DNA of 64,000 bases from an uncultured Erythrobacter sp. (GCF_958304185.1 NZ_OY284433.1:1054001-1118000); one strand, 5' to 3'; numbered from the stretch's first letter, positions 9,346-18,756 are shown. A program made the numbers and translations. Notes: a model not told the origin generated them from the sequence alone.

Positions 9346-10848
9346 TCAGCCTCCGGTTGCGCCTGGTGCACGGGCAGTCTCGGTAAGATGTGACACCAGT
9401 CTGCCGAGACCCACCGAATTGGACCCCTTGACCAGCACCGCATCGCCTTGCGCAAGACCGAATTGCCCGAGCGCAGCGATAGCCTCGGCAGGCCCTTCGC
9501 AATGGGCGAAGGTGACGCTGTTGCCAAGCATTGCGGCGGCGGCTTTCCCCAACTCGTCTTGCAGGGCGCGCATCTCGTCGCCCACGAGGATCACATGGTT
9601 GATGCCAGCATCCGCAATCGGTTCGGCCAGCTGGCGATGAAAGCGGTCGGCAAAGTCGCCCAGCTCCTTCATGCTGCCGAGCACCGCGATCCGGCGGGTG
9701 GCGGGCGTCTGGCTGAGCGCCTTGAGGGTCGCGCGCATGGAAGCAGGGTTGGCGTTGTAGCTCTCGTCGATCAGCAGCGCGGTGCCGCCGCGCGCCGCGA
9801 TGGTGTGGCGTGCGCCCCGACCCTTCAGCCCGCCCATCTCGGCCAGCGCCAAGCCAGCGCTCGCGAGATCGCCGCCCGCCGCGCGCACGGCAGCCATGAC
9901 GCCGAGCGAATTGACGATCCAGTGCTCGCCCGGCTCGGCGATGGTGTAACAGATGCGCCGGTCGCCAAGGTCAGCGGTGACGAGCGAACCGCCGCCCGCC
10001 GCCGGGATCGCGTCGAGCAGGCGGACATCGGCGGTCTTGGCGCGCCCGAAGGTGACGACATTCGCACCGCAAGCCTTGGCATGGCCGCTCATCCGGTCAG
10101 CAAATTCGCTATCCGCCGGAATGATCGCCACACCGCCTTCGATAAGGCCGGTGAATATCTGCGCCTTTTCGTCCGCGATAGCCTCAAGGCTGCCGAGGTT
10201 CTCGATATGCGCAGGCGCGATGGTAGTGATCAGCGCGACATGGGGGCGGGCGTGGGCCGAGAGCGGGGCTATTTCGCCCTGATGGTTCATGCCCATCTCG
10301 AACACGCCGAACTTGGCGCGGGCGGGCATCCGCGCCAGCGAGAGCGGAACGCCGACATGGTTGTTGTAGCTGCGCACCGACCGATGCGCTGCGCCGCGGC
10401 TCGCGCGGTCGAGGCAGGCGAAGATTGCTTCCTTCACGCCGGTCTTGCCGACCGATCCGGTGATCCCGATCCGCACCGCCTCCACCGCACGGTCGCGCGC
10501 AGCGTGGGCAAGCGCGTGGAGCGCGGCGGTGGTATCCTTAACGAGCACGTGCGGAAAATCGACTGGACGGTCGACAATCGCCGTAACCGCGCCCTTGGCG
10601 AAGGCCGCCTCGATAAAGCGGTGGCCGTCCATGGCATCGCCTTTCAAGGCCACGAACAGATCGCCCGCCTTCACATCGCGGGAGTCCATCTCGACGCCAG
10701 CCACCTGAAAGTCATGGCTGGCAATGCCGCCGGTCGCCGCTTCGATTTCGGCCGCGCTCCACAGGGCAAGCGGCAGCGTGTCGCGGGCGGTGACCGGCCA
10801 TTGGTGCAGCATCGGGTGAGGGACGGGCGCGTTCATCAGCACGCTCAT
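9346..10848 (-). CDS. murF: UDP-MurNAc-tripeptide--D-alanyl-D-alanine ligase
   Basis: Last cytoplasmic Mur ligase; adds D-Ala-D-Ala (the Ddl product) to UDP-MurNAc-tripeptide. Seen are the N-terminal VEMDSRDVKAGDLFVALKG, the P-loop GITGSVGKTGVKEAI, SYNNHVGVPLSLA, the FEMGMNHQGEI stretch and LLIDESYNANPASMRA. I choose ATG 10848 (500 aa) because it makes an ATGA overlap with the murE stop; an in-frame ATG 12 nt downstream is possible. The P-loop reads GKTG rather than GKTS/T, a tolerated variant in MurF. Confidence 0.96.
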   Translation of the reverse strand: MSVLMNAPVPHPMLHQWPVTARDTLPLALWSAAEIEAATGGIASHDFQVAGVEMDSRDVKAGDLFVALKGDAMDGHRFIEAAFAKGAVTAIVDRPVDFPHVLVKDTTAALHALAHAARDRAVEAVRIGITGSVGKTGVKEAIFACLDRASRGAAHRSVRSYNNHVGVPLSLARMPARAKFGVFEMGMNHQGEIAPLSAHARPHVALITTIAPAHIENLGSLEAIADEKAQIFTGLIEGGVAIIPADSEFADRMSGHAKACGANVVTFGRAKTADVRLLDAIPAAGGGSLVTADLGDRRICYTIAEPGEHWIVNSLGVMAAVRAAGGDLASAGLALAEMGGLKGRGARHTIAARGGTALLIDESYNANPASMRATLKALSQTPATRRIAVLGSMKELGDFADRFHRQLAEPIADAGINHVILVGDEMRALQDELGKAAAAMLGNSVTFAHCEGPAEAIAALGQFGLAQGDAVLVKGSNSVGLGRLVSHLTETARAPGATGG

Positions 10849-12317
10849 AGGCTTTGGCCTCCCGCACATTCACGCGCGACTTCGACATCGTCGAAAGCTT
10901 CGATCCGCATTGTTTCTCCCGACCCGAATATTTGACCCTGCTCGTGGCCTTTGCCGGCGATGAGCACAATGTCGTTTGCCCCGGCTTCCCCAATTGCGAC
11001 CGCGATGGCGGCGCGGCGGTCACCCACTTCGCGGGTGTTGGGTCCCGCCCCGGCCATGATCGCGGCGCGGATGGCGGCCGGGTCTTCGCTGCGGGGGTTG
11101 TCATCGGTGACAATGGTGATGTCGGCGGCGCGCGCGGCGACTGCGCCCATCTGCGGGCGCTTGCCTGCGTCACGATCACCGCCTGCGCCATAGACCACTA
11201 TCAGCTTGCCACCGTCCGCCACGTGAGGCCGAAGCGCGGCGATGGCCGCTTCGAGCGCATCAGGCGTGTGGGCATAGTCGACGTAAACGGGCGCGCCCGC
11301 CTGGTTGAGCGCGGCGCGCTCCAACCGCCCACGCACCGGCTGAAGCCGGGTCAGCGCTTCGAACACGGTCGAAGGTGCAACCCCGGTCCCTATGGCAAGG
11401 CCGGCTGAAACCAGTGCATTGGCCGCCTGATAGGCCCCGATCAGCGGCAGATTGACCTTCCGCGTCCCACCTTCATGTTCGATGTGAAGAATCTGCCCCA
11501 ACTGTCCGGGTTCACGCGAGAGAAGCCGCAGGAAGGTGCCGCCTTCGCCCACGCTCATGACCTTGAGCCCGCGTGCTTCGGCTTCGGCAATCGCCTTGGC
11601 GGTCCATTCCGACCCGTCGCCCGCATCATGGATCACCGCCGGGCTGCCGGGTGCGACAACCTCAGTGAACAGCCGCATCTTGGCGGCGAAATAAGCCTCC
11701 ATCGTGCCGTGGTAATCGAGGTGGTCGCGGCTGAAATTGGTGAAGGCGCTGGCGGCAACCGTCAGCCCCTCGTTGCGATATTGCGACAGCCCGTGGCTCG
11801 AAGCCTCATAGGCAACATGGGTCACGCCTTCACGCGCCAACCCGCTCATATTGGCGAGGAAGGTGACGATGTCGGGGGTGGTCAGCCCGGTCGACACAGA
11901 ACCGTCCGGCGTGGTCACGCCCAGCGTGCCGATGCTCGCCGCACGTTCGCCCGCCATGCGCCAGATTTGGCGGGTCATCTCGACACAGGAGGTCTTGCCG
12001 TTGGTGCCAGTCACCGCGACGAGGGTGGCAGGCACCGGAGAAAAAAAGCCCGCAGCAAGGCGCGCAAATGCGCGCCGGGGGGTGACGTCGGCAATGTGCA
12101 GCGCACCTTCGACGCGGGCTTCAGGGCGGGCCACGACGGCAATCGCGCCCGCTGCGATGGCAGAGCGGATGAAGTCCTCGCCATTGACGGTGGCGCCTTC
12201 GAAAGCGCCGAATACGGTTCCGGGGGCGACCTTGCGGTGATCGATGGCAAAGCCGGTGACGCTCTCGTCGCCGCCGCCTGCCAGACCCGCCTTAGCCAGA
12301 AGCTCACCCAGCTTCAT
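10845..12317 (-). CDS. murE: UDP-MurNAc-L-Ala-D-Glu--meso-DAP ligase
   Basis: Third Mur ligase, adding the diamino acid at stem position 3. Motifs: DHRKVAPGTVFGAFEG, P-loop AVTGTNGKTSCVEMTRQI, AYEASSHGLSQ, NFSRDHLDYHGTMEAYF, VYVDYAHTPDAL and DDNPRSEDPAAIR. The DNPR tetrapeptide is the known meso-diaminopimelate selectivity motif, so a Gram-negative DAP-type peptidoglycan is expected. 490 aa. ATGA overlaps connect it with ftsI upstream and murF downstream. Confidence 0.97.
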   Translation of the reverse strand: MKLGELLAKAGLAGGGDESVTGFAIDHRKVAPGTVFGAFEGATVNGEDFIRSAIAAGAIAVVARPEARVEGALHIADVTPRRAFARLAAGFFSPVPATLVAVTGTNGKTSCVEMTRQIWRMAGERAASIGTLGVTTPDGSVSTGLTTPDIVTFLANMSGLAREGVTHVAYEASSHGLSQYRNEGLTVAASAFTNFSRDHLDYHGTMEAYFAAKMRLFTEVVAPGSPAVIHDAGDGSEWTAKAIAEAEARGLKVMSVGEGGTFLRLLSREPGQLGQILHIEHEGGTRKVNLPLIGAYQAANALVSAGLAIGTGVAPSTVFEALTRLQPVRGRLERAALNQAGAPVYVDYAHTPDALEAAIAALRPHVADGGKLIVVYGAGGDRDAGKRPQMGAVAARAADITIVTDDNPRSEDPAAIRAAIMAGAGPNTREVGDRRAAIAVAIGEAGANDIVLIAGKGHEQGQIFGSGETMRIEAFDDVEVARECAGGQSL

Positions 12318-14056
12318 TCGCCCCTATCCACCAGATAGCGCAGATCCGAGATATCGACGTCGCGGTTTTCGTCCGGCTGCACGCCCAGCATCGGGCCGAT
12401 GCGCGGCACCAGGCGGCCGACAATCGGCGCCGTGGTGAAGGCGGCGGTGCGCTGGAAGCTGCTGGCGACGGTGCCCTTGGGCTCGTCAACCACCACCACC
12501 ACCACGTAACGCGGCGCGTCCATCGGGAAGGCGGCAGCGAAGGACGAGACGAGCTTGGTCTTGTTATATCCCCCGACCCCGGCCTTTTCCGCCGAACCTG
12601 TCTTGCCGCCGACCCGGTATCCGGGTGCATCGGCGTTGCGGCCGGTGCCATAGAGCGAGATCATGCGCAGCAGCTGACGCATCCGCGAGGAGGTCGATTC
12701 CTTGAACACGCGGCGCCCGCGCGGCACCTTCGTGGAATCGAGCTTCATCAGCGTCGCCGGACGCCAGATCCCGCCATTGACCATGGCAGCATAGGCGGTG
12801 GCAAGGTGCAGCGGCGTGACCGACAAGCCGTGTCCAAACCCGACCGTCATGTTGGTAACGCGGCTCCAGTTGCCCTTCGGCCACAGCGGCCTGCCCTTTC
12901 CGGGCAGTTCGATGAACGGACGGCGGTCCATCCCCAGATCGATCATGGCGCGGCGCATCCGTTCCGGGCCGAGTTCGTCGGCCACCCGCGCGGTGACGGT
13001 GTTCGACGAATGCACCAGCGCCTGCGGCACGTTGATGGTCGCGCCCATGTCGTGCGAGTCCTTGATCGTACGGCCATTGCCGTATGGCACCGGCGCGGCG
13101 TTCCACTGCCGGCCCAGATCGCGCACCACGCCCGCATCAATCGCCGCTGCCACGGTCAGCGGCTTGAAGGTCGACCCGAGTTCGTAAACCCCATTGGTGG
13201 CGCGGTTGAAGACATTGGTCGCCCCGGCAGCGCCCGCGGTGTTGGGATCGAATTCGGGGAGCGAGGCCATCGCCATCACCTCACCAGTATCGACATCCAG
13301 CACGATGCCCGCCGCGCCGAGCGCGTTAGTCGCCAGCATCCCGCGGCGCAGTTCGTCCTCAAGCGCGCCCTGCGCCCGCACGTCGATCGACAGGGCGACC
13401 GGCTCCATGCGGCTGTCGGCGTGGCTGAGATGCTTCTGCAACACCTCTTCCATGCCGATCTTGCCGCCTTCGTCCTCGACCACATAGCCCAAAACGTGCG
13501 CCGCCAGCGTGCCTTGCGGATAGTAGCGATCCGTCTCGCGCGGGATCTCCAGCGCGATTTCACCGAGACCGAAGACGCGGTTGGCTTCTTCAGGCAGGAT
13601 GCGGCGGCGCAGATAACCCGGACGGCCAGAGGCGAGGCGGCTGGTCATGCGCGCTTCGTCGATATCGGGGAAGATCGCCTTCAGATCGCGCGCGACCTCA
13701 GCGGGTGAGCGCACCAGCGGCGCGCCGCTATCGCCCATAGCCTTGGGTTCGAACCACAGGGCATAGGCCGGGAAGGCACGGGCCAGCGGGGCACCGTTGC
13801 GATCGGTGATCTCACCGCGCGGCGGCAGCAGCGCATCTTCGAGGCTGGTGCGTTGCGGCGCCTGACCGGCCAGACCGAGCGAGGCGATCCGCAGCAGCGC
13901 AATCAGCGCGATCAGGGAAAAGCCGCCCAGCAGCCACAGCACCCGCATCCGCGCGGTCCATAGCAATTGCGTGCGCAGGCCCATGCTCGGCAGGCGGCCA
14001 GCGGGAATGACAGGGGTGGCGACGCGTGCGGCCAGCGGGGCCGCCAGCGTGTTCAT
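12314..14056 (-). CDS. ftsI: Septal transpeptidase FtsI (class B PBP3)
   Basis: Bitopic class B penicillin-binding protein that crosslinks septal peptidoglycan with FtsW. A cytoplasmic N-terminus of about 38 residues and one membrane span (about 39-60) precede the PBP dimer domain (PPRGEITDRNGAPLA). The transpeptidase domain holds the three catalytic motifs: SxxK in LGSTFKPLT, SxN in SSNT and KTG in GGKTGSAEK. 580 aa is normal. It overlaps ftsL and murE by 4 bp on either side. Confidence 0.97.
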   Translation of the reverse strand: MNTLAAPLAARVATPVIPAGRLPSMGLRTQLLWTARMRVLWLLGGFSLIALIALLRIASLGLAGQAPQRTSLEDALLPPRGEITDRNGAPLARAFPAYALWFEPKAMGDSGAPLVRSPAEVARDLKAIFPDIDEARMTSRLASGRPGYLRRRILPEEANRVFGLGEIALEIPRETDRYYPQGTLAAHVLGYVVEDEGGKIGMEEVLQKHLSHADSRMEPVALSIDVRAQGALEDELRRGMLATNALGAAGIVLDVDTGEVMAMASLPEFDPNTAGAAGATNVFNRATNGVYELGSTFKPLTVAAAIDAGVVRDLGRQWNAAPVPYGNGRTIKDSHDMGATINVPQALVHSSNTVTARVADELGPERMRRAMIDLGMDRRPFIELPGKGRPLWPKGNWSRVTNMTVGFGHGLSVTPLHLATAYAAMVNGGIWRPATLMKLDSTKVPRGRRVFKESTSSRMRQLLRMISLYGTGRNADAPGYRVGGKTGSAEKAGVGGYNKTKLVSSFAAAFPMDAPRYVVVVVVDEPKGTVASSFQRTAAFTTAPIVGRLVPRIGPMLGVQPDENRDVDISDLRYLVDRGE

Positions 14057-14610
14057 TCGCCCGCACCCGCAACAGCGACCTTCGTCGAAGTCTTCGGCGT
14101 TTCAGCACGCGCGGGACGGATCGGCGAGGCCTCGATCAGGAAGTCGCCAAACGCCTCGGCAAACACGGCGCCAGCGTCCTTCTCGCTCGAAGCCGACGCC
14201 AGCGTCACCTTGGCGCCCGAAACCGGCGAGCGCATCGGCGCGTCGCTGGCGGCCTCGGCCACATCGGTGCTGTCGGCGCGGGCAAGCCGGATCTGTGCCG
14301 GTTGATCCGGGCCAAGCGTCTCACCAAGGCTGGCCAGTTGCCGTTCGGCATCGAGGAACTGCCCGGCGCGCGGCGCGGAATAGCCGAATTCGACCGTGTT
14401 CCATTCAGCGAGCTGGCGCTGGCTGGCGCGGGTTTCGAACTCGGTTTCCAGCAGCAGCGTCTCGCGTTCGAGCGCGATCAGCTGGCGTTCGGCGAGCAGC
14501 ACTTCGCTTTTCACCGCGTGCACCTTGAAGCTGAGCACCACCACCAACGCAAAGCAGACCGCCAGCACGGCGACCCAACCAAGCGAACGGGCCTGAGAGC
14601 GGTTCATCAT
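14053..14610 (-). CDS. ftsL: Cell division protein FtsL
   Basis: Small bitopic divisome protein by position and topology: short basic N-terminus, one membrane span (about residues 10-28), then a coiled-coil stretch ([22 protein letters not shown]) and a long Ala-rich periplasmic tail. At 185 aa it is longer than enterobacterial FtsL (about 120), as in many alphaproteobacteria. Two ATGs are possible (14610 or 14607); both couple it to the rsmH stop. The C-terminal half has no recognisable domain. Confidence 0.88.
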   Translation of the reverse strand: MMNRSQARSLGWVAVLAVCFALVVVLSFKVHAVKSEVLLAERQLIALERETLLLETEFETRASQRQLAEWNTVEFGYSAPRAGQFLDAERQLASLGETLGPDQPAQIRLARADSTDVAEAASDAPMRSPVSGAKVTLASASSEKDAGAVFAEAFGDFLIEASPIRPARAETPKTSTKVAVAGAGE

Positions 14611-15551
14611 GCGGCTTGGCTCCTGGGCGGTGCGCCGGTGCGGGTGGCATGGCGCAAAGTGGATGAACGGGCGCGCGGGTTGCGGGCGATTTCGGCCTCG
14701 GACGGACGAATAGCTTTGGACACCGCCACAAAGGTAGGCGGGGGACCGGGGATTTCCCCAGGCAGATGGCGCGAAACCGAACGGCCCGCGCCGCTGGCGG
14801 TGCGCAGAAACTGCTTGGTGATACGGTCTTCGAGACTGTGGAAGCTCACCACCGCGAGCACGCCGCCCTCGGCCAGCAGCGCCTCAGCCGCAGCGAGCCC
14901 CGCTTCGAGTTCGCCCAGCTCATCGTTCACATGGATGCGCACGGCTTGGAAGGTGCGGGTCGCCGGGTCTTTCTTGTCGTGGGGCTTGTAGCCCAGCGCG
15001 CGGCGCACAACGCGCGCCAACTCGCCCGTGGTCGCCAGCGGACGCGCGGCGACGATGGCGCGGGCGACCCGGCGCGACTGGCGCTCCTCGCCATAGTGGT
15101 AGAGGACGTTGGCGATAGCTTCCTCGTCAGCGGTGTTGAGGAAATCGGCGGCGCTTTCGCCGTCCTGACTCATACGCATGTCGAGCGGGCCGTCATGCAT
15201 GAAGGCAAAGCCGCGCTCGCCCTGATCGAGCTGCATCGATGACACGCCGATATCCATTACCACAGCGTCAACCTGCGTGACGCCAATCGCGGCGAGCTCG
15301 GCGCGCATGGCAGAAAAGCGCGCGGGATGGAGCGCCAAGCGGCCGTCGAAGCGGGCGACGAGCGCTTGGCCCGCAGCAATCGCGTCGGGATCGCGGTCGA
15401 AGGCGTGGACGCTGGCACCGGCTTCCAGCAGCGCGGTGGTGTACCCGCCCGCACCGAAGGTCGCATCGACAATGGTCATGCCGGGACGCGGGGCCAGCGC
15501 GGCGATCACTTCGTCGAGCAGCACGGGGATGTGGGGAGCGGGCTGGGTCAT
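14607..15551 (-). CDS. rsmH: 16S rRNA (cytosine(1402)-N(4))-methyltransferase
   Basis: SAM-dependent methyltransferase acting on 16S rRNA C1402. Shows [32 protein letters not shown] (entry plus SAM-binding loop), the FDRDPDAI acidic loop, [21 protein letters not shown], and [14 protein letters not shown] and [13 protein letters not shown], both family signatures. ATG 15551 (314 aa) is chosen because it overlaps the mraZ stop in ATGA; the frame stays open 63 nt further upstream inside mraZ. Confidence 0.97.
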   Translation of the reverse strand: MTQPAPHIPVLLDEVIAALAPRPGMTIVDATFGAGGYTTALLEAGASVHAFDRDPDAIAAGQALVARFDGRLALHPARFSAMRAELAAIGVTQVDAVVMDIGVSSMQLDQGERGFAFMHDGPLDMRMSQDGESAADFLNTADEEAIANVLYHYGEERQSRRVARAIVAARPLATTGELARVVRRALGYKPHDKKDPATRTFQAVRIHVNDELGELEAGLAAAEALLAEGGVLAVVSFHSLEDRITKQFLRTASGAGRSVSRHLPGEIPGPPPTFVAVSKAIRPSEAEIARNPRARSSTLRHATRTGAPPRSQAA

Positions 15552-16045
15552 TCCGCAGCCCCCTTCTTGGCGGTGACCATCAGCTTGGCACAGGCAGCCT
15601 GCGCGCCCTTCCATTCAGGGCCCATGTGCATCAGCTGATCGGGCGCCCAGACGAAGAAGAAATCACCCGCAGCGTGGAAATAGGCCCCGTCGAGGATCTT
15701 GCCGAGATCGCGCAGGTGTTCCGGCATGATGAAGCGGCCGGAATCGTCGAAGGACAGCTGCTCGAACCCGAACAGCTGGGCGGCGCGGACATCGCGGTCA
15801 AAGCTGTCGTCGTTGCGGCGGATGGCAGCGTCTTCCTCGCGGTCGAGTTTGGCGTGGAGCTGATCGATCCGGGACAGGCCGAAGCCGATCAGGCAATCGA
15901 ACTTGTCATGCACTGTGAGGCACAGGGTGCGGCTGCCGCCGGAGCTTTCCTTGACCGCTTTGCGGAAGGCTGGCGGAAGGACAAAACGGCCCTTCTCGCC
16001 CGAAGGCGAGTAAGCTTGGCCATTATATCCTCCGAATGCAGACAC
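15548..16045 (-). CDS. mraZ: Transcriptional regulator MraZ
   Basis: DNA-binding AbrB-like double-repeat protein that heads most dcw clusters and represses them in E. coli. The N-terminal repeat carries [16 protein letters not shown] and the second repeat [16 protein letters not shown], matching the two conserved (D/E)xxGR(F/L) units of the family. The start is GTG 16045 (165 aa), with a G-rich Shine-Dalgarno-like stretch about 10 nt upstream; a nearby ATG at 16023 is out of frame. It is the first gene of the operon and overlaps rsmH by 4 bp. Confidence 0.92.
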   Translation of the reverse strand: MSAFGGYNGQAYSPSGEKGRFVLPPAFRKAVKESSGGSRTLCLTVHDKFDCLIGFGLSRIDQLHAKLDREEDAAIRRNDDSFDRDVRAAQLFGFEQLSFDDSGRFIMPEHLRDLGKILDGAYFHAAGDFFFVWAPDQLMHMGPEWKGAQAACAKLMVTAKKGAAE

Positions 16046-16054
16046 GTGCCTGCG

Positions 16055-16079
16055 GCCCCCTTTTACCCCTTGCGTCCCA
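16055..16079 (-). promoter_or_regulatory. Candidate MraZ operator: three GGG boxes at 10-bp period
   Basis: On the minus strand, TGGGA, GGGGT and GGGGC begin exactly 10 bp apart (plus-strand 16075-16079, 16065-16069, 16055-16059). MraZ is known to bind TGGGN direct repeats with 5-nt spacers. Only the first box matches perfectly, and the array lies just 10-34 nt upstream of the GTG, overlapping the likely ribosome binding site, so it would act on a transcript or elongating complex rather than at the -10. High local GC lowers confidence. Confidence 0.45.
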
Positions 16080-16262
16080 CCCCCGAAGGGCGCTCCGCGT
16101 CATGACGAGACATGCCCTCCCCGTCCCGGCCGCGCGCATGCGCAGCCAGTGCGCCGACCCCACCAGTCGGACGCGATGCAAACAGGCATATCTGATGGAC
16201 CCCGGTAATATCGGGGAAGATGCCGGTTTGGAAGGGTAATTTCCGGGAAAGGGCGGGAAAAG

Positions 16263-16304
16263 TTGATATTTACATGATTATATTGATATTTTTGGCTTTC
16301 CCAA
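16263..16304 (-). promoter_or_regulatory. Putative promoter of the dcw cluster with TTGATATTT repeats
   Basis: In the 388-bp gap before mraZ an AT-rich island stands out. On the minus strand TTGGGA (16299-16304) and a perfect TATAAT (16277-16282) are separated by 16 bp, giving an mRNA start near 16270 and a leader of about 225 nt. Two direct repeats TTGATATTT (plus strand, 16263-16271 and 16283-16291) lie exactly 20 bp apart and bracket the -10, suggesting a regulator site. The remainder of 16046-16433 holds the GGG boxes and nothing else I can identify. Confidence 0.5.
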
Positions 16305-16433
16305 GGGCCGTTTCTTGGGCCTGATGCACCTCAAAAACCCCGCCGAACGCACCGAAATCACACAGCTTCCCGCAGAATCCCCAGTCCGGCCCGACTCCGA
16401 GTCCCGCTGTTCCCGCATTTTCCCGCAGCGCGA

Positions 16434-17234
16434 TCATCGCAGCGCCGCCGCGACCACTGCGCGCAAGGTCGCCGCGTTCTCACCAGCGAGCTCCTGATGC
16501 TCGAACAGCGCGGCATCGGCGATCAGCGTGACCTCACCCTTGCCCACCCGGCAGCGCGCCGCCGCGCCCTTGGCGAGGAGGGTGCAATCCGCCGCCTTGG
16601 GATCAGTGATGGCGACCGCGCCGGACAGCGCCAGCGGCAGCGCGGCTTCGCCAAGGGGAGCGGTCGTGACGGCCGCACCCTGATCCTCGTCAAAGCTGAC
16701 CGTCAGCCCCCAGCGCGCGACCACGGGCGGGATCAGCGCGGTATCGACCGGGCGGCGCGGATCGCCGAGTGGCAGGTCGTATTCGCCCGTCAACGCCGGA
16801 TCGAGCACGAGCAGCAACCGGCCACCAGCGCGCACCCAACTATCCAGCGCCACATTGTCCGAGGCTGAAAGCCCGCGCGGCTGGATCACCGCAATCCGGC
16901 GCAAACCGGCAAGGGGATCGAGGTCAGGCTGATCCGCGCCGAGCGCGGGAATGGGGGACAGCGTGTCGAGCGGCTCCAAGACATAGCTGCGCGCCAAAGC
17001 GGCACGCTGCCACGGCACCTGGCCCTGTCCCTGCGCGATGGCAGCCAGATCGGCACCCAGCGGCCAGTAAAGCGGCAGGCTGCTGACCAGACCCAAGCGT
17101 ATGGCGGGGGGATCGACGGCTTCGGCGCTGGTGCCGGTGCCAGTGTCCGTCGCAGCCGGAGCGGCGCTGCACGCGCTCACTCCCAGCAACACCGCGCTCA
17201 AGGCGGCGCGGATGCTATTGCTCGGGGGCGACAT
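16434..17234 (-). CDS. Lipoprotein with GldG-like (DUF4350-type) domain
   Basis: The 266-aa product starts at ATG 17234 with a lipoprotein signal: hydrophobic AALSAVLLG followed by lipobox VSAC, so it should be anchored in a membrane facing the periplasm. The body resembles the class-I-glutamine-amidotransferase-like fold of ABC-associated GldG/DUF4350 proteins: LGLVSSLPLYWPLG, IAVIQPRGLSASDNVALDSWVRAGGRLLLVLDP, and a C-terminal GEVTLIADAALFEH. Function unknown. It overlaps the preceding membrane-protein gene by 20 nt, and the two follow cysK in an apparent operon. The domain assignment is by pattern only. Confidence 0.7.
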   Translation of the reverse strand: MSPPSNSIRAALSAVLLGVSACSAAPAATDTGTGTSAEAVDPPAIRLGLVSSLPLYWPLGADLAAIAQGQGQVPWQRAALARSYVLEPLDTLSPIPALGADQPDLDPLAGLRRIAVIQPRGLSASDNVALDSWVRAGGRLLLVLDPALTGEYDLPLGDPRRPVDTALIPPVVARWGLTVSFDEDQGAAVTTAPLGEAALPLALSGAVAITDPKAADCTLLAKGAAARCRVGKGEVTLIADAALFEHQELAGENAATLRAVVAAALR

Positions 17235-17634
17235 TGCCCGAAGCGGCAGGCGGCAGCGCGGGCATGGGCGAAGCGCTGGGCTCGGCGGCAATATCGGGCA
17301 CCACGCCCGCATCGGCGAGCGGATTGGCCTGTGCGGGCGCGGCGTTCGGCTCGGTGGTCGGGGCCGCTTCCGGCACGGCGAGGTCTTCGTTAAGCTCCGC
17401 CTGCCCACCAATGATGCTCGCCAGCCCAACCAACAGCACCATCGCGCCGATTCCGAACATACCGACTTGCAGACGCTGCACCGCCTCAACGCGCGCCTGG
17501 CCTGCGGTGGAGATATCCTCCGGCTCGGCCGGGCCTGGTTTCGTTGACGAGGTGACCATGCGCCGCACGCCCGGGCCGAACAGGCTGCGCTGGTTCATCC
17601 GCCGCAACCGCTCGATCAGCGAGGGGCGGCTCAT
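17215..17634 (-). CDS. Single-span membrane protein of unknown function
   Basis: The 139-aa product starts at ATG 17634, within an ATGA overlap with the cysK stop. A basic N-terminus (RPSLIERLRRMNQRSLFGPG) is followed by one strong membrane span at about residues 60-78 (FGIGAMVLLVGLASIIGG) and a periplasmic tail rich in Pro, Ala and Glu. No enzymatic motif is visible. Its tight coupling to the downstream lipoprotein gene suggests that the two products work together at the membrane. Confidence 0.75.
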   Translation of the reverse strand: MSRPSLIERLRRMNQRSLFGPGVRRMVTSSTKPGPAEPEDISTAGQARVEAVQRLQVGMFGIGAMVLLVGLASIIGGQAELNEDLAVPEAAPTTEPNAAPAQANPLADAGVVPDIAAEPSASPMPALPPAASGNVAPEQ

Positions 17635-18671
17635 GCGCTCACCGCCTCGGCCGACGCACTGCTGCGGGCGAGCCAGTCGAACACCGGCAGGCCCTTCGCG
17701 GCCAACCAGTCGGCATTGTAGAGCGTTGAGAGATAGCGGAAGCCCGTATCGCACAGGATCGTGGCGACCTGCGGATTGGGGCGCCCTTCAGCGACCAATT
17801 CGCGACCCAGCGCCACCGCGCCGGCCACATTGATGCCGGACGACAGGCCAAGGCACAGGCCCTCTTCCTTCAGCAACCGCTCGACCCAGACGAGGCCTTC
17901 CTCGTCGCTGATGCGATATTGCGTGTCGATTGGCGCGCCTTCAAGGTTGGCGGTGATGCGCCCTTGCCCGATGCCTTCGGCGACCGAGGAGCCCTCGGCG
18001 CGCAATTCGCCGTGGGCGTAGTAGTTGTAGAGCGCCGCGCCGTGCGGATCGGTGAGCGCGATGCGGATGTTCTCGTCAAACGCCTTGAGGCCAAGGCCCA
18101 CGCCCGCAATCGTCCCGCCAGTGCCAGCAGCGCAGGTAAATCCGTCCACTCGGCCGCCGAGCTGTTCCCATATCTCCGGGGCGGTGCCTTCGATGTGGGC
18201 GCGGCGGTTGGCGATGTTGTCGAACTGGTTGGCCCAGACAGCGCCGGGGGTTTCTTCGGCCAAGCGGCGCGAGGTGTGGACGAAGTGGCCGGCGTCAGCG
18301 AACTTGGTGGGCGGCACCAGCACCAGCTCCGCGCCCAAGGCCCGCAAGGTGTCCATCTTCTCCTTGGACTGGTTGTCAGGCATGACGATGATCGTCTTGT
18401 AACCCTTGGCATTGGCGACCAGCGCCACGCCGATGCCGGTGTTGCCTGCCGTGCCTTCGACCACCGTGCCGCCGGGGAGCAGCTCGCCCCGCGCCTCGGC
18501 ATCGCGGATGATCCACAGCGCCGCGCGGTCTTTCACCGATGATCCGGGGTTGGCGAATTCGCACTTGCCGTAGATGTCGCAGCCAGCCGCCGCACTAGGG
18601 CCGGCGAGGCGGATGATGGGGGTATTGCCGATAAGCGCGAGCGTGTCGCCAAAGGGGCGGGTAATGTTCAT
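17631..18671 (-). CDS. cysK: Cysteine synthase A (O-acetylserine sulfhydrylase)
   Basis: Fold-type II PLP enzyme making cysteine from O-acetylserine and sulfide. Shows IGNTPIIRL, the PLP-lysine region NPGSSVKDRAALWIIRDAE, the substrate loop EGTAGNTGIGVALVA, the phosphate-binding GTGGTIAGV and a C-terminal SSGINVAGAVAL. Start ATG 18671 (346 aa). The protein carries YDQ-like insert differences and a longer C-terminus than E. coli CysK, so a cystathionine beta-synthase-like or CysM-like specificity is not excluded. It heads a three-gene minus-strand group. Confidence 0.9.
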   Translation of the reverse strand: MNITRPFGDTLALIGNTPIIRLAGPSAAAGCDIYGKCEFANPGSSVKDRAALWIIRDAEARGELLPGGTVVEGTAGNTGIGVALVANAKGYKTIIVMPDNQSKEKMDTLRALGAELVLVPPTKFADAGHFVHTSRRLAEETPGAVWANQFDNIANRRAHIEGTAPEIWEQLGGRVDGFTCAAGTGGTIAGVGLGLKAFDENIRIALTDPHGAALYNYYAHGELRAEGSSVAEGIGQGRITANLEGAPIDTQYRISDEEGLVWVERLLKEEGLCLGLSSGINVAGAVALGRELVAEGRPNPQVATILCDTGFRYLSTLYNADWLAAKGLPVFDWLARSSASAEAVSA

Positions 18672-18722
18672 GGGAATTGAATTAGGCGCTCGGAGCGCTG
18701 GGGGCAATGTCGAAGAGGCAAA

Positions 18723-18755
18723 GTCCCTCCCCGTTCCGTCGGAATGGGGAGGGAC
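18723..18755. terminator. Strong hairpin between DUF1905 gene and cysK
   Basis: GTCCCTCCCC and GGGGAGGGAC form a 10-bp perfect outer stem, extended by GTTCC/GGAAT around a 3-nt loop. On the minus strand it sits directly after the stop at 18757 and is followed by TTTG, so it can terminate that gene. This is also a common palindromic intergenic form, so a repeat origin is possible. Confidence 0.55.
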
Positions 18756-18756
18756 G

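Noticed and set aside
9448-10935. 495-codon plus-strand frame opposite murF
   Set aside because: Antisense shadow of murF with biased composition.
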